Shown: piece after piece, positions 11,811-23,466 of the stretch | Position numbering within the stretch: the stretch's first letter is position 1 | Layout: each line of letters opens with the position of its first letter | Assembly (NCBI GenBank): GCA_020747015.1 | Contig: JAGTJM010000005.1 | Coordinates: 434,001-498,000 of the forward strand | DNA: 64,000 bases | DNA from: Pyrenochaeta sp. MPI-SDFR-AT-0127 | Lineage: Eukaryota > Ascomycota > Dothideomycetes > Pleosporales > Cucurbitariaceae | Reading direction: 5' to 3' | The notes under the pieces: generated by a model | Seen by the model: only the letters and a program-made list of their open reading frames with translations | Told to the model about the DNA's origin: nothing | The model's database searches: none | Translations under genes and position numbers: made by a program

Positions 11811-12770
11811 GTGGCTTTTCCACAATGGTGTCGATTGCCCTCATCGACACGCTTCACGACTCTCACCTATCTACTTTTCACCCTACTTCTTGTGCTAGCG
11901 GAGATATCTGCAGCACCGTTAGAACACCAACACATGTATCTTCTCGGCAAACGGCAGTCAGTACCCGACAGATTCGGAAATACAGGCAACGAGCCGGCCC
12001 CTGTGGCTTCTCAACCGCCACCGAGACCAGCTGCACCTACTGAGACACTTGCGCTCATCACATCCACATCGCCATTAGCTTCCGCTGCAACTCCTTCGTT
12101 AGACGCAGCCTCATCTTCCTTAGCGCCTGCGTCATCCACAACACCAATCCCCTCATCTGCAATACATACCTCTCCAACCGGCCGTCCAAGAGAGCAGCTC
12201 CAACGCACAAATCCCGAATCCTCACTCACCCCCGGCACAATCGCCGGCATAGCAGGAGGTGCTGCTCTCATAACTGCACTCCTCATTGGCATTGCATGGA
12301 TCATCTACCGCCGCAAACGGCAGCGCGAGATCCAAGAGATTCCCATCCGGCGGTCAAAACTCGTGTCTCGGCTTGGCATGCGCATATTTGGAAGTAGCAG
12401 AGAAGCATCTAGGAGCCCGTCTGCGGCGTCAAAGTACACGACTCGGTCTTCGCGGCGCGGCTCGTCGGAGAAAGCTGGGGAGGTGGAGAATGCTGCTGCT
12501 GCATTGGGGAACAGATCAACGTTTGGGAGTGTAAGCGGATGGCTGGATAAGAGCTCGATTGGGCGTCCTAGGCCGGCGTATGTAGACACTTCGAGTCAGT
12601 TTCTGGAACTGCCGAGACCGCTGTTTGCAGATCGTGAGCGGGATCGTAGGGAGGCAGGGGAGGCGCCATGGCGACCACAGCGGCCCGTCGAGGATGCGGC
12701 GCCGCTAGGGCGGCTCAGTGGCATGGGGTTTGGCTTGGGCTTGGGGAGGACTAGTGGCATGGGATAGTGC
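11811..12770 (+). CDS. Single-pass membrane protein with Ser/Thr/Pro-rich ectodomain
   Basis: An open frame of ~318 codons. The N-terminus looks like a signal peptide (FTTLTYLLFTLLLVLAEISA). A ~95-residue Ser/Thr/Pro/Ala-rich region likely to be O-glycosylated follows, then one membrane helix (TIAGIAGGAALITALLIGIA), a stop-transfer YRRKRQR and a basic, Ser-rich, Gly-rich cytoplasmic tail. This is the layout of fungal wall-stress-sensor-like or mucin-like proteins; no WSC domain is present, so the role is unknown. The frame begins with GTG at 11811, and the first in-frame ATG (11934) lies after the signal segment. The frame is open back to ~11646 without ATG. A 5' exon or a non-AUG start is therefore needed, and the 5' end is uncertain. 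Confidence 0.6.
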
Positions 12771-12958
12771 GATACGTCTCTGGGCGGTATAGCCTTGGGG
12801 TCCTCACGAGTCATTAAACAATGTACACGATTTATGACGTCAATTGTGCATTTTCATGCTTGCATTCATGATCACCTAGAGCTATCGTGATCTTCTCTAG
12901 TCCATGGAGATTTCTACTTGCTTTCACCCATCCCCATCGAATCGTGTCATGGCGGAAT

Positions 12959-14295
12959 CTAGCGACCGTTGCCATTGTAGGCCAACAGGTTGGCCGCATT
13001 TCGACCGTCAGTGACACGGTTGGGAGTAGCCAGCGCCAAAACCCTGGCCTTGACAGCCGCCGCACTCAAGTCTCCCTCGAGAGCACGAAGATACGATACA
13101 AGTCCAGCAACGTGTGGAGAAGCCATGGAAGTACCAGTCAAAGTGGCAGTGGCCGTATCCGAGGTACGGTAGGTGGAGACGACACCAGTGCCAGCGGCCC
13201 AGATATCAACAGCAGGTCCGAAGTTTGATGTTGTCCAGCGAGCGTCATCTGTATTGACGTTGCCGACGCACAGAACCTCTGGGGAGCGGGCGGGTGATCG
13301 GTTAGATGCGAGCTGGGACTCGTTACCAGCAGCGACGACAGATAGAACGCCCTGATTCCACGACGCAGTGATTGCAGCATCCCAAGTTGCAGAACCTGCG
13401 CCGCCAAGGGACATGTTGATGACGGCTGTATTTTGGCGGCCCTTGCTGACGATATCCCGCACGGCCCATTCGAAGCCGGCAATCACTTCGGAAGCTGTGC
13501 CCTGGTTACCCTCAAAGACCTTGACCGCAATAAGGTTGGTCTTCTTCGCTACACCATAAGTCCTACCACCGATAGTCCCGGCAACGTGAGTACCGTGACC
13601 CTGGTTGTCAGTGTTGGTGGTGCCAGAAACTGCATTGAAACCCCAGACTGCACGGCCCTCGAAGTCGGTGTGGGTGATGCGAATACCGGTATCTACGACA
13701 TAGGAATAAGTGCCCTCTCCAGCGGAGGAGTCGTAGATGTAGCTAGTGGCTCCGCGCGTTCGGGATGAGATGCTACCAAGACCCCATGTAGAGCCGGACT
13801 CTGCATCATGTAAGCTTCTGAAGTCGAAGAAAGGGTAATTCTGACTTACGCGTTGTAAGCGCATTGGTGGTTGTATCCTCATCGTTCTGGGACAAATGCA
13901 TGTAGTAGTCCTGCTCAACAACGAGAACCTATGGTCCATGTTAGATCTAGCCTCGTTAAGCTGTAGTACAGTGACTAGCTTACCTCTGGCAGGGCTTTCA
14001 GTTCTTCAACTGTTGCCTCATCAAAAGACCCGGCATAGCCCTTGAAATCACCAAAACTGTACTCGCGCTCAACACCAGTGCTCTCGTCATTACGACGTGC
14101 AAGATTTCGTGCGTGAATCTCGCGGACTTTGTTGTGATGCGAGGCAATCGAGGCAATATCGGTATCCGGCTTCAACTGTACAATGTACTTTCCGGGAATC
14201 AAGTCATCTGCGGCACGTGCAGAGACAGGTGCAGCCTGTGTGAGGAATGGTGCTACCGTCGCCGCAAGGGCAAAGACGCGAGTGAAGAACTGCAT
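12959..14295 (-). CDS. Secreted subtilisin-like serine protease (S8, proteinase K type)
   Basis: Exons 14295-13984, 13928-13850 and 13800-12959, with introns of 55 and 49 nt, give 410 residues. It has a signal peptide (ending near FLTQAAPVS) and an I9 inhibitor prodomain (PGKYIVQLKPD to VEELKALPEV). The catalytic domain carries the triad Asp167 in VVDTGIR, His199 in HGTHVAG and Ser355 in GTSMASPH, plus the oxyanion Asn in VVAAGNES. The proenzyme should be secreted and matured by removing the prodomain, giving an alkaline endoprotease. Length and intron positions look ordinary for fungal alkaline proteases. There is no C-terminal extension and no sign of decay. Confidence 0.95.
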
Positions 14296-17200
14296 TGCGA
14301 TGACCGGGCAGAACGATTGTGGAGCGAAAGTGGTGGGCCTGAGTATCGTTTACTGCGGCCGACTCCCAACATACTTATATCTGCTGCGGGCATCGATGCT
14401 GCCGTATAGTCGTCATGTCGCGTGAGGCCAAAGAAGACGCCATTGTGGCCCCAAGCGGTACAATGTTGACAAGCATCTCTTGTCGTTCTTGACTTCTGCC
14501 GAGTTGGGCACAGGTTCCGGGCATTGTTTGAAGCTAAGCGATGGCTCTGATAGGCAGTTTCCGGTAGTCGGAGATTAAACCTGTTGGCCTTGGATATTGG
14601 GCAATAGATGGTGTAGATGCCAAGGCAATCGTATACTCAGGTGGTGCTGGGGTGGTATTCCTGCGCAATATCGGCGAGGCCACTGGAGCTTGATCATCCG
14701 GCACCCTCCTTCCACATCGAGCGCCTCAACCGTTCGCTTGAAGATGTGCCGACCCCGTCGTGGACGCGCTAACTCGTATGCTTTAGGTGAGATCTCTTGC
14801 ACAGCCCGGCTAAGCTGCGTGTTTCGGCCAGATTTCATGGACCAGGACGCCTTAGGGAAGGTTGAAGCATCTCCAAACTGAACTGAGAGACTACTGCTTC
14901 GATGGCCGCAATGCACCGCCGTTCAGTTACCACTCCAGGAAGGTGGGATATACATGATGCGATGTCGTAATGTTGCGTGAAGCGGAGAAATAAATCGTGC
15001 TTGCCAGATGCCGCCTTGAGTAGTGGATGGAGGGCTGCAGGGAGCCGAGTTGCTGCGAATACATTCTGTACCTGCGCCACCGGTTCTGTGCGATGCTGCA
15101 GGGGCCTGACTCCATCTCATCTTATCCCAGCTCCGTGGTGTGAGCCCTACTACGTATGGCGTAAACTCTATGGCGTATATCAAGGGGTAGTGGCCTGGCG
15201 TGGCTGATCACGACTACGGTAGTGAGCTGGAGTAACAAGTAGCCGGCCGCTCGAGGCAGTTAGGCAGAGGCCGCGGCACGCCGATCTGGACGGAAGCCAG
15301 CGTGACCCGGCTTCATTGCGAAGAAGAGCGCTTGGCAGTGAAAATAAGAGGGCAGTCGGTACACTCGCCGAAGCGCAACAAGCAATATGCACGGGCACCT
15401 GCAGTCTCCTTGCAATGACCTCACCCGGTGGGAGCAGAAGTGGCGGCTGTTTGCCCTGCAGCGCAGCGAGTCTTGGTGGCAGCAACTCACTTAGTCAGCC
15501 GGCTCTGGTCCATTGGCTGCATCCCTGCTCCCGCACCCCTAGCCCTCACCCCACACACCTTTATCGCGACCTGCCGCTCTTGGATATAGCGACAAGAGTC
15601 GCCTATTGCTCCAGGCGGGGATCTTTGCCGGTTCCTGGTCCCAAGGAAAGCCTATCGATACCACATGGCAGGCCTCTGGTCTTGGTTCGCCGTGGCATCC
15701 AGACGTTCCAACCCTCGAAACGGAAGGAGGAGATGATAACTCTTGCAACAGTTACAGATTCAATGCGCTATATCACCGAGTGCTCGTGGTTTACTGTGCA
15801 GGTGACTATGATGCGCTGTTCCAATACAATTGCATGATAAAAGCCCCGAGACTGCACCGCCATTAGCACCGGCTAAGCATCCGTATAGTGCTCAGACAGA
15901 ACGCCTGTTTGCAAGCCTAAGGTGACTTCAGATAGTACAACAAGTCCTTGATCCTTCACTCTAAGCAACTGGAACCATCAATATCTTGGGCATTCGCAAC
16001 CCCCTGGGAGTAATCATTCGTTGCGATCTCGCGGTGTGATGTCAAAGTCTGTCCTGTATAATTCTAGTTCACTTAATATTCGTATAGGCTGAAAAAGTGA
16101 GGGGAGTGGCAGGCCTTGCCTTCGTCCCTAGCCTTTATGTCTGATCTCGATATTTTATACTATTCACCAACCACGAAGAAGACGGGCTTGCCATCAAAAT
16201 AAGCGCCTACTTGTCCTCGAGACGACTGTCATTGAGCACATTCAAGCTAATCAATGTAGGCGTGCTGCACCGCTATATTCCACGGACGTCAGAAGCCCGC
16301 TACTATTATCAGAGTAGGAAGCCTCGAGACACGGCGTGCACCACAGTGCAAAATCCACTTTGTTTGTCTGGCTATCTCTGACAGTAATACACAATCATAT
16401 ATCTCTCGGAACGCTTCACTGCATCTAGTGCATATGCCGGTATTCAGCCGAGCTATGTATTCTTCCAAAAGGCAGACGCATCTCCCCAAGCTTCGTCGTA
16501 CATTCGAAGTACACGATGGAGCCTTCCTTACTATGTCATTGCCATGTCAATGGTTCCGACACATTATCGGGCAAGCATGTACTTCTTTGCCATGATTCAG
16601 GTTTCTTGTTGCCCAAATGGTATTCTAATCACTCTTGCACATCTTGACATCGGCATCGTGACGAGACCAAAGTCTTGTCGCTGACTCCCTAGAGGAGAGT
16701 ACGCATCAACATACATATGCGGCCGGAAGAAATTGCCGCTACTGCATTGCCTGCAACAGCCAATTACAGGCTGGGTCTGGCGCGTTAGCGTGTCACCACA
16801 TCTATCGCTGTTTAGTTATTGTCAACGTCTATAAGTGTCTAGGTGTACGTACACTGTACGTTGAGGCTATCGCGCGCATTTACATGATATCTCACTGCGC
16901 ACGATCACATGGCACATGGAGCTGAGGCCGTAAGACCAAAACTCTACTACCCCTATATAAGGAGATCTATCCCGTACGTAGTGAGACAGAGTCGATTGAA
17001 TACATACCGTACAGTTAACTCTCACTTTTATCAATTCTCGCTTCATAACTTACCGCACGCTGCAGCTGCGGAGGAAGTTCCACATACACTGGGCGTATTT
17101 AAGATCATCGACGTTATACTTGCCTGCGCTTTCAGCATGAGCAAGCTTTGTGCAATAAATTGCTATAGTGGGATTACTACAAGGATAACATGGAATGGGT

Positions 17201-18730
17201 ACTAATCGCACAAGGGTTAGTACGACTATTAATTAACGGTGAGATGCATATTGCATATCGACCTAATACAAATCTGTGATCGTCCCATCTTGCCATGTCT
17301 GAAGAGCTACACACTCTGACAGCACCACTGCCACCATCCTCAGTATGATTCCCGACCTTGGACTCTCCAGAAACTCTAATCTTTTGGTCACAATTCATTC
17401 GTCTGCCTTGCACCTTACGAAAATGCTACTAGTACCTCATCAGCTACCCCAAGAAACGACAAACGCAGTCGACGCCATTACCATAATAGTAAAGAATACG
17501 GCAATGAAACTGTGCATCAGGATGGGGGAATATGTCTAGCTTTGGAACTACGGAAGGACTCAGTGCGAACGCAACCCTTGCATATTGAAAGATGGACACC
17601 ACTCCAAAACTCTAAAATCTAGTTGTCGCATTACTCGAAGCTCTCCACTATCGTACTCCCCTGAGTTCATATGCACACTCTTTCTTCATTGATTTGACGT
17701 AGGCGAGTAGCCTCGCGGCCGTACAGACATGCCCACTTGAATAAGCGTTCGCCGAGACATAGCATGGCCTAACTATATCAAGTAATTAAACTTCAACACA
17801 TTCTAAAGGTTTTCAGATTGTTTTAAAATTTATTACTGTACTGTACTCTCCTAGCTCTACTCTTGATCCGGGCCCTAAACCTAAACCAAGCTAAAAATCG
17901 AACAAACTATGAAGCAGTAAAGCTATAGCTATATGTAGTGAACGTATTTAGATGTTTAGAATGTCTTAGCCTCTACTACTAAATACGGTTAGTATACCAT
18001 GTCTTGGTACTAGGTCACATGAGCTGCATCTTGCCCGCGGCCAGCGTTCGCCCAAAAACAATGGGTTGCATCATGCTATCGTCGCCAAGTTGCTATACGG
18101 TACATGTTCACCCGAAAAAAGGACATAAACTTAGGCAGCCTGAGACTGTGAGATGGGGATATCGCGTCGTGTATGCAGTTTCATGCGTATGTCAAGGAAA
18201 TGGAGGCCTCAAGAGGAAATCGACTAACCTCCTTCGGCTTCATCGGCGTTTGGCGGCATTTGAACGGTATCTTTCCTGTTGTGCGAACATCATCCATTAG
18301 CCCGTCTTCACTAGCGCCATCTTAGCATCGCGGGGAACGCATTGCTTAAATCGTGGAGAACGTGGAGAAAATTTTTGATTGATGGAAGCTAATTTAGCTC
18401 TATGCGAGGCTGTACGTTCTTCGCTTTAACAATGTGCGAATTCGAGGTTGATATGCCTTTAGGATGCTATCAAACGCCAGGAAAAGGGTGAGCGATTTAG
18501 GAGTGCTTGCGTGTCGTGGCGCATTTTTAATCTACCATCAGTGGATCATTTGAGGAGAAGATTGAATACCTAGTAACTGCAGAGTCTGATCATCTACTGA
18601 GCTGGTTTCGGGCTTAAAGACACCGATAATTGTGTATTTGTATACCTATATCAAACCACGTTTTAGTCTACAGTGATTTTAGACATTATCAAGATATACT
18701 CTGATTAAACCAATATTCTTCGTCTTTATC
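14296..18730. other. 4.4-kb gene-poor stretch
   Basis: No ORF here has a recognisable domain or a credible splice model. The segment at 14.5-15.8 kb is GC-richer and gives long but overlapping frames on both strands (for example 15316-15837 plus) that look like chance ORFs. From about 16 kb the sequence becomes AT-richer with many stops, and 17.7-18.7 kb is the most AT-rich part. An isolated CCCTAA-like pair at about 17873-17887 is too short to be telomeric. The area could hold decayed repeats, but I cannot identify one. Confidence 0.45.
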
Positions 18731-20116
18731 ATGTTCGTTAAATATGTTTTGGCCATCGGCACGCTCTTTTCGTCATGCCTAAGCCACGCCGACCGCAACT
18801 TCGACGATCGGTCCCTTGTAGCCGAGCTCACAAAGCGCCCGGCTTTCCCTCGCTGCATTGTCCCAGCAAGTAACAATGGCAGTGACGACTCTCCAGCCAT
18901 TCTCCAAACCTTCTCTAAGTGTAGGAAAGACTCCGTCATCATATTTCAAGACACGACGTACAATATCGGCAAAGTCATGAAGATTACCAACCTGGACAAT
19001 GTCCGGATTGAAATTCACGGCAGGCTACTCTGGAGCACGGACATTGATTATTGGCTCAAGAACTCGCTGCCAATTGGTCCTGGAAAAGACCAGGAGTCTT
19101 ATCCCCCAGCAGCGTATCAAAACCAGACAACAGCTTTCATCCTTGGGGGTAAGCGATTGTTTGTCGAAGGCTTTAACAAAGGCACGTTTGACGGCAATGG
19201 TCAGGTCTGGTATGATTTTGTAAAAGGACAAAGTAATTATCCTAACCGACCGCATGCCATCGTTATCACGGCCGAGGACTCATACTTCCATGGTCTGCGT
19301 TGGGTACAACCTCAGATGTGGACTGTCACCATTGTCTCCTCGAAGCGTCTTCTCCTCGAAGATATCTATATAAACTCTACTTCACACTCTACGCAGCCCG
19401 CACGGAATACAGATGGCGCCAACACTCTATTCTCCGACTCAATCATTTTCCGACGCTGGGTAATAGACAATGGGGATGATTGTATTGCCTTGAAGGCAAA
19501 CTCCACCAATGTATTGATTGAGGATTCGATATTTTATCGCGGTCACGGCGTCGCAGTGGGAAGTATCGGCCAGTACGACGGTCGCTTTGAGGTGGTCGAA
19601 AACCTTGTTGTGCGGAATATCACAATGTATGGCAGCAAGTTTGCTACACGAATCAAAACCTGGACGGGGGAGCAAAACCAATGGCCTCCGAATGGTGGTG
19701 GCGGCGGTCGAGGTTGTAAGTTATGCAGTCTCTCCTTTGTTGTTGATGTGGCTCTCGCTAATCACATTCTCTCATCAGATACTCGAAATCTCTCCTACTC
19801 GAACATAACCATCTACGATGCCAGCAACGAGTCTCCCATTGTGGTAAATCAATGCTACAGCAATGTTGGTAAACTCGCCAATTGTAGCACCTCCACTTTT
19901 GACATAGGGGATGTGTCTTGGAAAAACATCCGTGGCACGGCCAAGACAGAGTATGTCGCACGACTACAGTGCAGTAGGAGTCACGGCGGATGTGATGGGT
20001 TCAGCATGGAGGGAATTGATTTTTTGAACATTGCTAATAGCACCGAAGGGGTCAGAACGAGTAAGGTGAGATGTAGCAATGTAAACAACCCCCAAGGCTT
20101 CACGTGTAGCTCATAG
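18731..20116 (+). CDS. Secreted GH28 glycoside hydrolase (exopolygalacturonase-like)
   Basis: Two exons, 18731-19715 and 19779-20116, separated by a 63-nt intron whose length is a multiple of three, give 440 residues. A signal peptide occupies about residues 1-20. GH28 signatures are all present: NTDG (226-229), NGDDC (247-251), GHGVAVGS from 271 with the catalytic-site His272, and RIK (307-309). These are the Asp triad, His, Arg and Lys of the parallel beta-helix pectinases. Several N-glycosylation sites are visible. The NGDDCIALKANSTN context is closer to exo-acting polygalacturonases or rhamnogalacturonan exo-hydrolases than to endo-enzymes, but I cannot settle the substrate. It would degrade plant pectin outside the cell. 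Confidence 0.93.
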   Translation: MFVKYVLAIGTLFSSCLSHADRNFDDRSLVAELTKRPAFPRCIVPASNNGSDDSPAILQTFSKCRKDSVIIFQDTTYNIGKVMKITNLDNVRIEIHGRLLWSTDIDYWLKNSLPIGPGKDQESYPPAAYQNQTTAFILGGKRLFVEGFNKGTFDGNGQVWYDFVKGQSNYPNRPHAIVITAEDSYFHGLRWVQPQMWTVTIVSSKRLLLEDIYINSTSHSTQPARNTDGANTLFSDSIIFRRWVIDNGDDCIALKANSTNVLIEDSIFYRGHGVAVGSIGQYDGRFEVVENLVVRNITMYGSKFATRIKTWTGEQNQWPPNGGGGGRGCKLCSLSFVVDVALANHILSSDTRNLSYSNITIYDASNESPIVVNQCYSNVGKLANCSTSTFDIGDVSWKNIRGTAKTEYVARLQCSRSHGGCDGFSMEGIDFLNIANSTEGVRTSKVRCSNVNNPQGFTCSS

Positions 20117-20725
20117 AAAATGGCGGATCTACATGTGTCTACCAGAAATGAAGCAGCTACAAAAAGTCTGTCGGGTGTAAGGATAGAGTCTACGTAAAGT
20201 TGGCATACAATTTCACGCTCGCGTGCTTCTTTGTCTGTAGCTATGATGAGCGTTTAAACATACTTGGGCAATCATTGCTAGAATGTGACAGAGAATCTGA
20301 AGCCAAAATTATCGGCGAGTGATTCAGAATCATTACAGCCGATAACGGCGGTTTGCATCCCCCAGTGTGACAAAATCGAATTTCTTGGCTTACCGCTAAA
20401 TTTTGCTTGGAACGAAAGAACGACATGGGACACTGAGAAAATAGTAATCGCCCGATCTGTCACAGCACGAAGCATGACTTATTACACTCTTCCTCAAGGG
20501 TTGGTGCACTTGAAGCCAGTGCTCAGCTGAGCAGACATGGTGAGGCTATCTCGGCAATAAGCTAGGTGTTGTACTTTACCTTCCTAAAGTCATGGTGCGT
20601 AGGGCTAGCAGCAAGTTGTGAGGATGGTGCGGGCTCTTCTGATTAAAGGGAACCAGGGTATTGTTAAAGACTCGCTGAACGCCAACTAGGTTAGGGAAAA
20701 AACAAACGCCACCCCAATTAAATCA
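20117..20725. other. Convergent intergenic region, no gene
   Basis: About 0.6 kb between the stops of the GH28 gene (plus) and the EthD-like gene (minus). It should contain both 3' UTRs. No feature is recognised. Confidence 0.5.
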
Positions 20726-21697
20726 TCAGCGTGAGACGTAAGCATCGTCTGTGGACAACCCATGAATCCCATCTGACCCGCTTGTATCATCCACGCTGCC
20801 GCGATCAGACTCACTCTCATTGTCAGAATGGTCTATGCCTCTCAGCGATGCCCCATTCAAGATTATGCTCGCTCTCTTCACGGCTGGTGAGTTCGCGATA
20901 TCGTCTTCCGGGTAGACTCTGTTCACCAAGTATTGGCGAATCTGCCAGTTCTGCCACATTGTCAGACACCGTCCGCATGCACGACCTCCAGCCAAGGAAC
21001 TTACCAGGTGGCCACCCTCGACATAGTATCTCCAGCGATCCGAGCTACCCAAGTAGACCAGGATCTCCCACGGCAGCTCGTCGCAATCGAATTCCCAGAA
21101 TGTGAGGTATCGGTACAGCGAGCTCGTGTCTTGTTGTTCGTGCTTCTGGTCTTTGACCGTGGAGGCGTTTTCCAGCTGAAAGATGCGCATGCGCAGGAGC
21201 TCTGGGCTTTCGAGCATGCCGGGCGCAAACTCGTCGCGGAACCAGTCGACAAACTGGTCGTGAACGGCTTCGACGGGCTGCCAGCGAACCACGATCCACA
21301 TTTGGATATCGTGAACATCTACGTCCGCACAATAGTCAGCGCCGCCGTTGTTGGGTCGATTGGGAGACCTACCCGCTCGCCATTCGTCGCCAAACCAGTT
21401 CGCGCACTCGGTGTAACATCGCGCATGGAACCGCGCGTCCGCAGAGAGAGCGTCCGCTTTGGGGTATATCTGTGCATCCACATCCTTTGCATCCTTGTCC
21501 TCGGACAGGTCGTACACGGTCATGTATTTGCCGTCGATGCCGGCCACCTCCTTGAACATGTTGTCCTCGGCCTGCTCTGCATTGCGTGCCGTGGTGTCGA
21601 GCCGGCTAATTACGTCTGGTATGTGCTTGTCCTCATACCACTGCTCGGCGGCAGCATCGTCGGCCAGGTCGGCCCAGATGCATGCTATCCGTGACAT
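20726..21697 (-). CDS. Putative dimeric alpha/beta-barrel (EthD-like) protein
   Basis: Exons 21697-21373, 21318-21005 and 20950-20726. The two 54-nt introns have GT-AG ends and CTGAC branch sites, and removing them gives 287 residues. Because both are multiples of three, the frame is open without splicing too. The start at 21697 (MSRIACIWADLADDAA) opens the first conserved block (EQWYEDKHIPDVISRL), which resembles the WYxxxHIPD motif of EthD/Dabb-like barrels. A second barrel-like half follows (QMWIVVRWQPVEAV to RYLTFWEFD). The acidic Ser-rich C-terminus looks disordered. Family members are small enzymes or binding proteins; no substrate can be inferred. An upstream non-ATG extension to 21802 is unlikely. 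Confidence 0.65.
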   Translation of the reverse strand: MSRIACIWADLADDAAAEQWYEDKHIPDVISRLDTTARNAEQAEDNMFKEVAGIDGKYMTVYDLSEDKDAKDVDAQIYPKADALSADARFHARCYTECANWFGDEWRAGRSPNRPNNGGADYCADVDVHDIQMWIVVRWQPVEAVHDQFVDWFRDEFAPGMLESPELLRMRIFQLENASTVKDQKHEQQDTSSLYRYLTFWEFDCDELPWEILVYLGSSDRWRYYVEGGHLVSSLAGGRACGRCLTMWQNWQIRQYLVNRVYPEDDIANSPAVKRASIILNGASLRGIDHSDNESESDRGSVDDTSGSDGIHGLSTDDAYVSR

Positions 21698-22477
21698 GCT
21701 GCCGGCACTTCTTGCGTGTATCTGATTGGTCGCGCGGTCGGTAGCGGGTAAGCGAAGTGAATGCTCCCGGACAGGATGTCGGTGACGGGATGCTGTGAGC
21801 AAGCGATTGCAAGCCAGCGGCGCGGTCAGCCAACAGGCTATATGAGGTGCAGAAAATCTGGAGGATCAGCAGTCACAAAACGAAACCTGCGTGCCTGAGC
21901 CCCTGAACCCAGCCGCACAATTCGTCTTTTGTGAAGGATCAGACCATTGGGAAACCTGTTTTGGGTAAAGCATTTACTTAATAAGGGTGCGCGGGAGCGG
22001 GCCGTCTGTCGAGTCCGATGGCATTGGTCGCCACGAGGAACGGGTACCTGCAGTGCCGAAAATCCAATCACGGGGCAACGCGCCGAAAGGTTAACGAGAC
22101 GGACATCGCCGCAATTGGAATCTCCGCGTCCCTGTTCGGCAGTCTTTGGAGAAGGATGACTCCCTGCGAGTATTGGGTGTTGCGGGAAGATTGGCCTTTT
22201 GATGATGCACCTTGACTCGCGTCTCGGATAAGGCACGACTTTACGACGTGTATTCGGCCCGATTGGAAAGCATGTGAGAAAATCAAACATATCCTGCGGG
22301 AAGAATATAAATTGTGAGCAAAGAGAAACACTAAGGGTACAGACCTCGTTTACCGAGCGATGATCCCTACTTCAACAATCCATGACGGTTCGCGGACGGA
22401 ATATTTCGCCATTCATATACGAGTCCCAGGGTCAAACGCACCCTCCACAACCCTGCTTCACATCGATAAACCTTCAG
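21698..22477. other. Intergenic, no gene
   Basis: About 0.8 kb upstream of the EthD-like gene. The open frames are short and unrecognised. Confidence 0.4.
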
Positions 22478-23466
22478 CTAGTTCCACAAGCATCTTCTTC
22501 TCATGGGTATCTCTCTCGTCTCTCCTCGGAACCCTCGGATAGCCCTCTCGCATCCAATGGCCCGACACATGAACGGCCCATTTCCCATATGAGCTCCTCG
22601 GTGGTCTCGGTGTAGATCCGGTATCCGGGAGTATTCCTTGTTGTAGTCGGTGCAGATGAAGACTTTTTTTGTTTCGATACGAAAGGATACATGTAACATG
22701 GCATTTCCGGCAGGTATTTGATACATGGAGTGACTGGAGTCTAATCTTTTGGACTGAAACAGGTCCATGCGCCCAGGTTGTGCTTCAGGGCGCTGACAGG
22801 TCTCCACTGGCAATATTCCCCAGGAACGGTACTGCATTATGGTTTTCCACAGTTGCGAGGTTTTGCAAATCTAGAATAACTGGATGGGGGCTCGATCGTG
22901 ACTTAGTCGAGTGTACAAGTACATCAAAATAGATGTTTTTGAACACATAGCATGCTAAAAAAAAAGGGCGTAAGATCACTGGCCGGGGTTAGCATATCTT
23001 TCCACTTTATTAGGCCAGAGAGAAGGGGGACACCTGAGATCCACATGCCACGGCGTTGGGTAAGCCACAGAAAGGAAAGAGTATATGTGACCAGGAAGAG
23101 TCACATAGATGCCCCATCCAAATGTGTCAGTCATCATACTCGACGTTTCCTATACTTGCGAAGACACTTGCGGGCCAATGAATGCGCTGTCACACTCAGG
23201 GGTGAAAGGAGTGGAATAGGTTGGGGCTGAACTGCGGTTTGGCCGTCCAAGGGCGCTGTCTGCCGCTCTCCAAATATGAAGAGCTCATCGAAATTACCAG
23301 GTCCAGGCGAGATGAAATTGAATTCCAGAAAACGATCGGTGAGGCATGGTACAGCTGGAAGAGCGTTGAGGTCAATGTTCGCAGGTCGGCGTTTACATGG
23401 AGGAAGCCTCGTATGCCATGGTCTCTGTATGATCAACGCGGGATACGAATCAATGTGAGCAAGCAA
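22478..23466 (-). pseudogene. Decayed C2H2 zinc-finger protein gene (relic)
   Basis: Two minus-strand frames look like parts of one former gene. The frame at 22837-22478 contains CTDYNKEYSR, PDLHRDHRGAH and PFMCRAIGCERAIRGF, matching the spacing of tandem fungal C2H2 fingers. The second Cys of the first finger reads Tyr (CTDY where C-x2-C is expected), and an expected His reads Asp. The frame at 23466-23134 has NIDLNALPAVPC and ends at KCLRKYRKRRV followed by two stop codons, where another finger might have continued. No splice model restores a complete finger array. It was probably a transcription factor, now broken. The assignment rests on finger-like spacing alone and is tentative. Confidence 0.35.

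Noticed and set aside
15316..15837. 173-codon plus-strand ORF
   Set aside because: Lies in GC-richer DNA with overlapping open frames on both strands, and has no domain or plausible composition.
17873..17887. CCCTAAACCTAAACC resembling telomeric repeat
   Set aside because: Only two imperfect units inside AT-rich DNA; no array.
21001..21694. Plus-strand ORF of ~250 codons over the EthD-like gene
   Set aside because: Shadow frame; the minus strand has the conserved motif, ATG context and introns.
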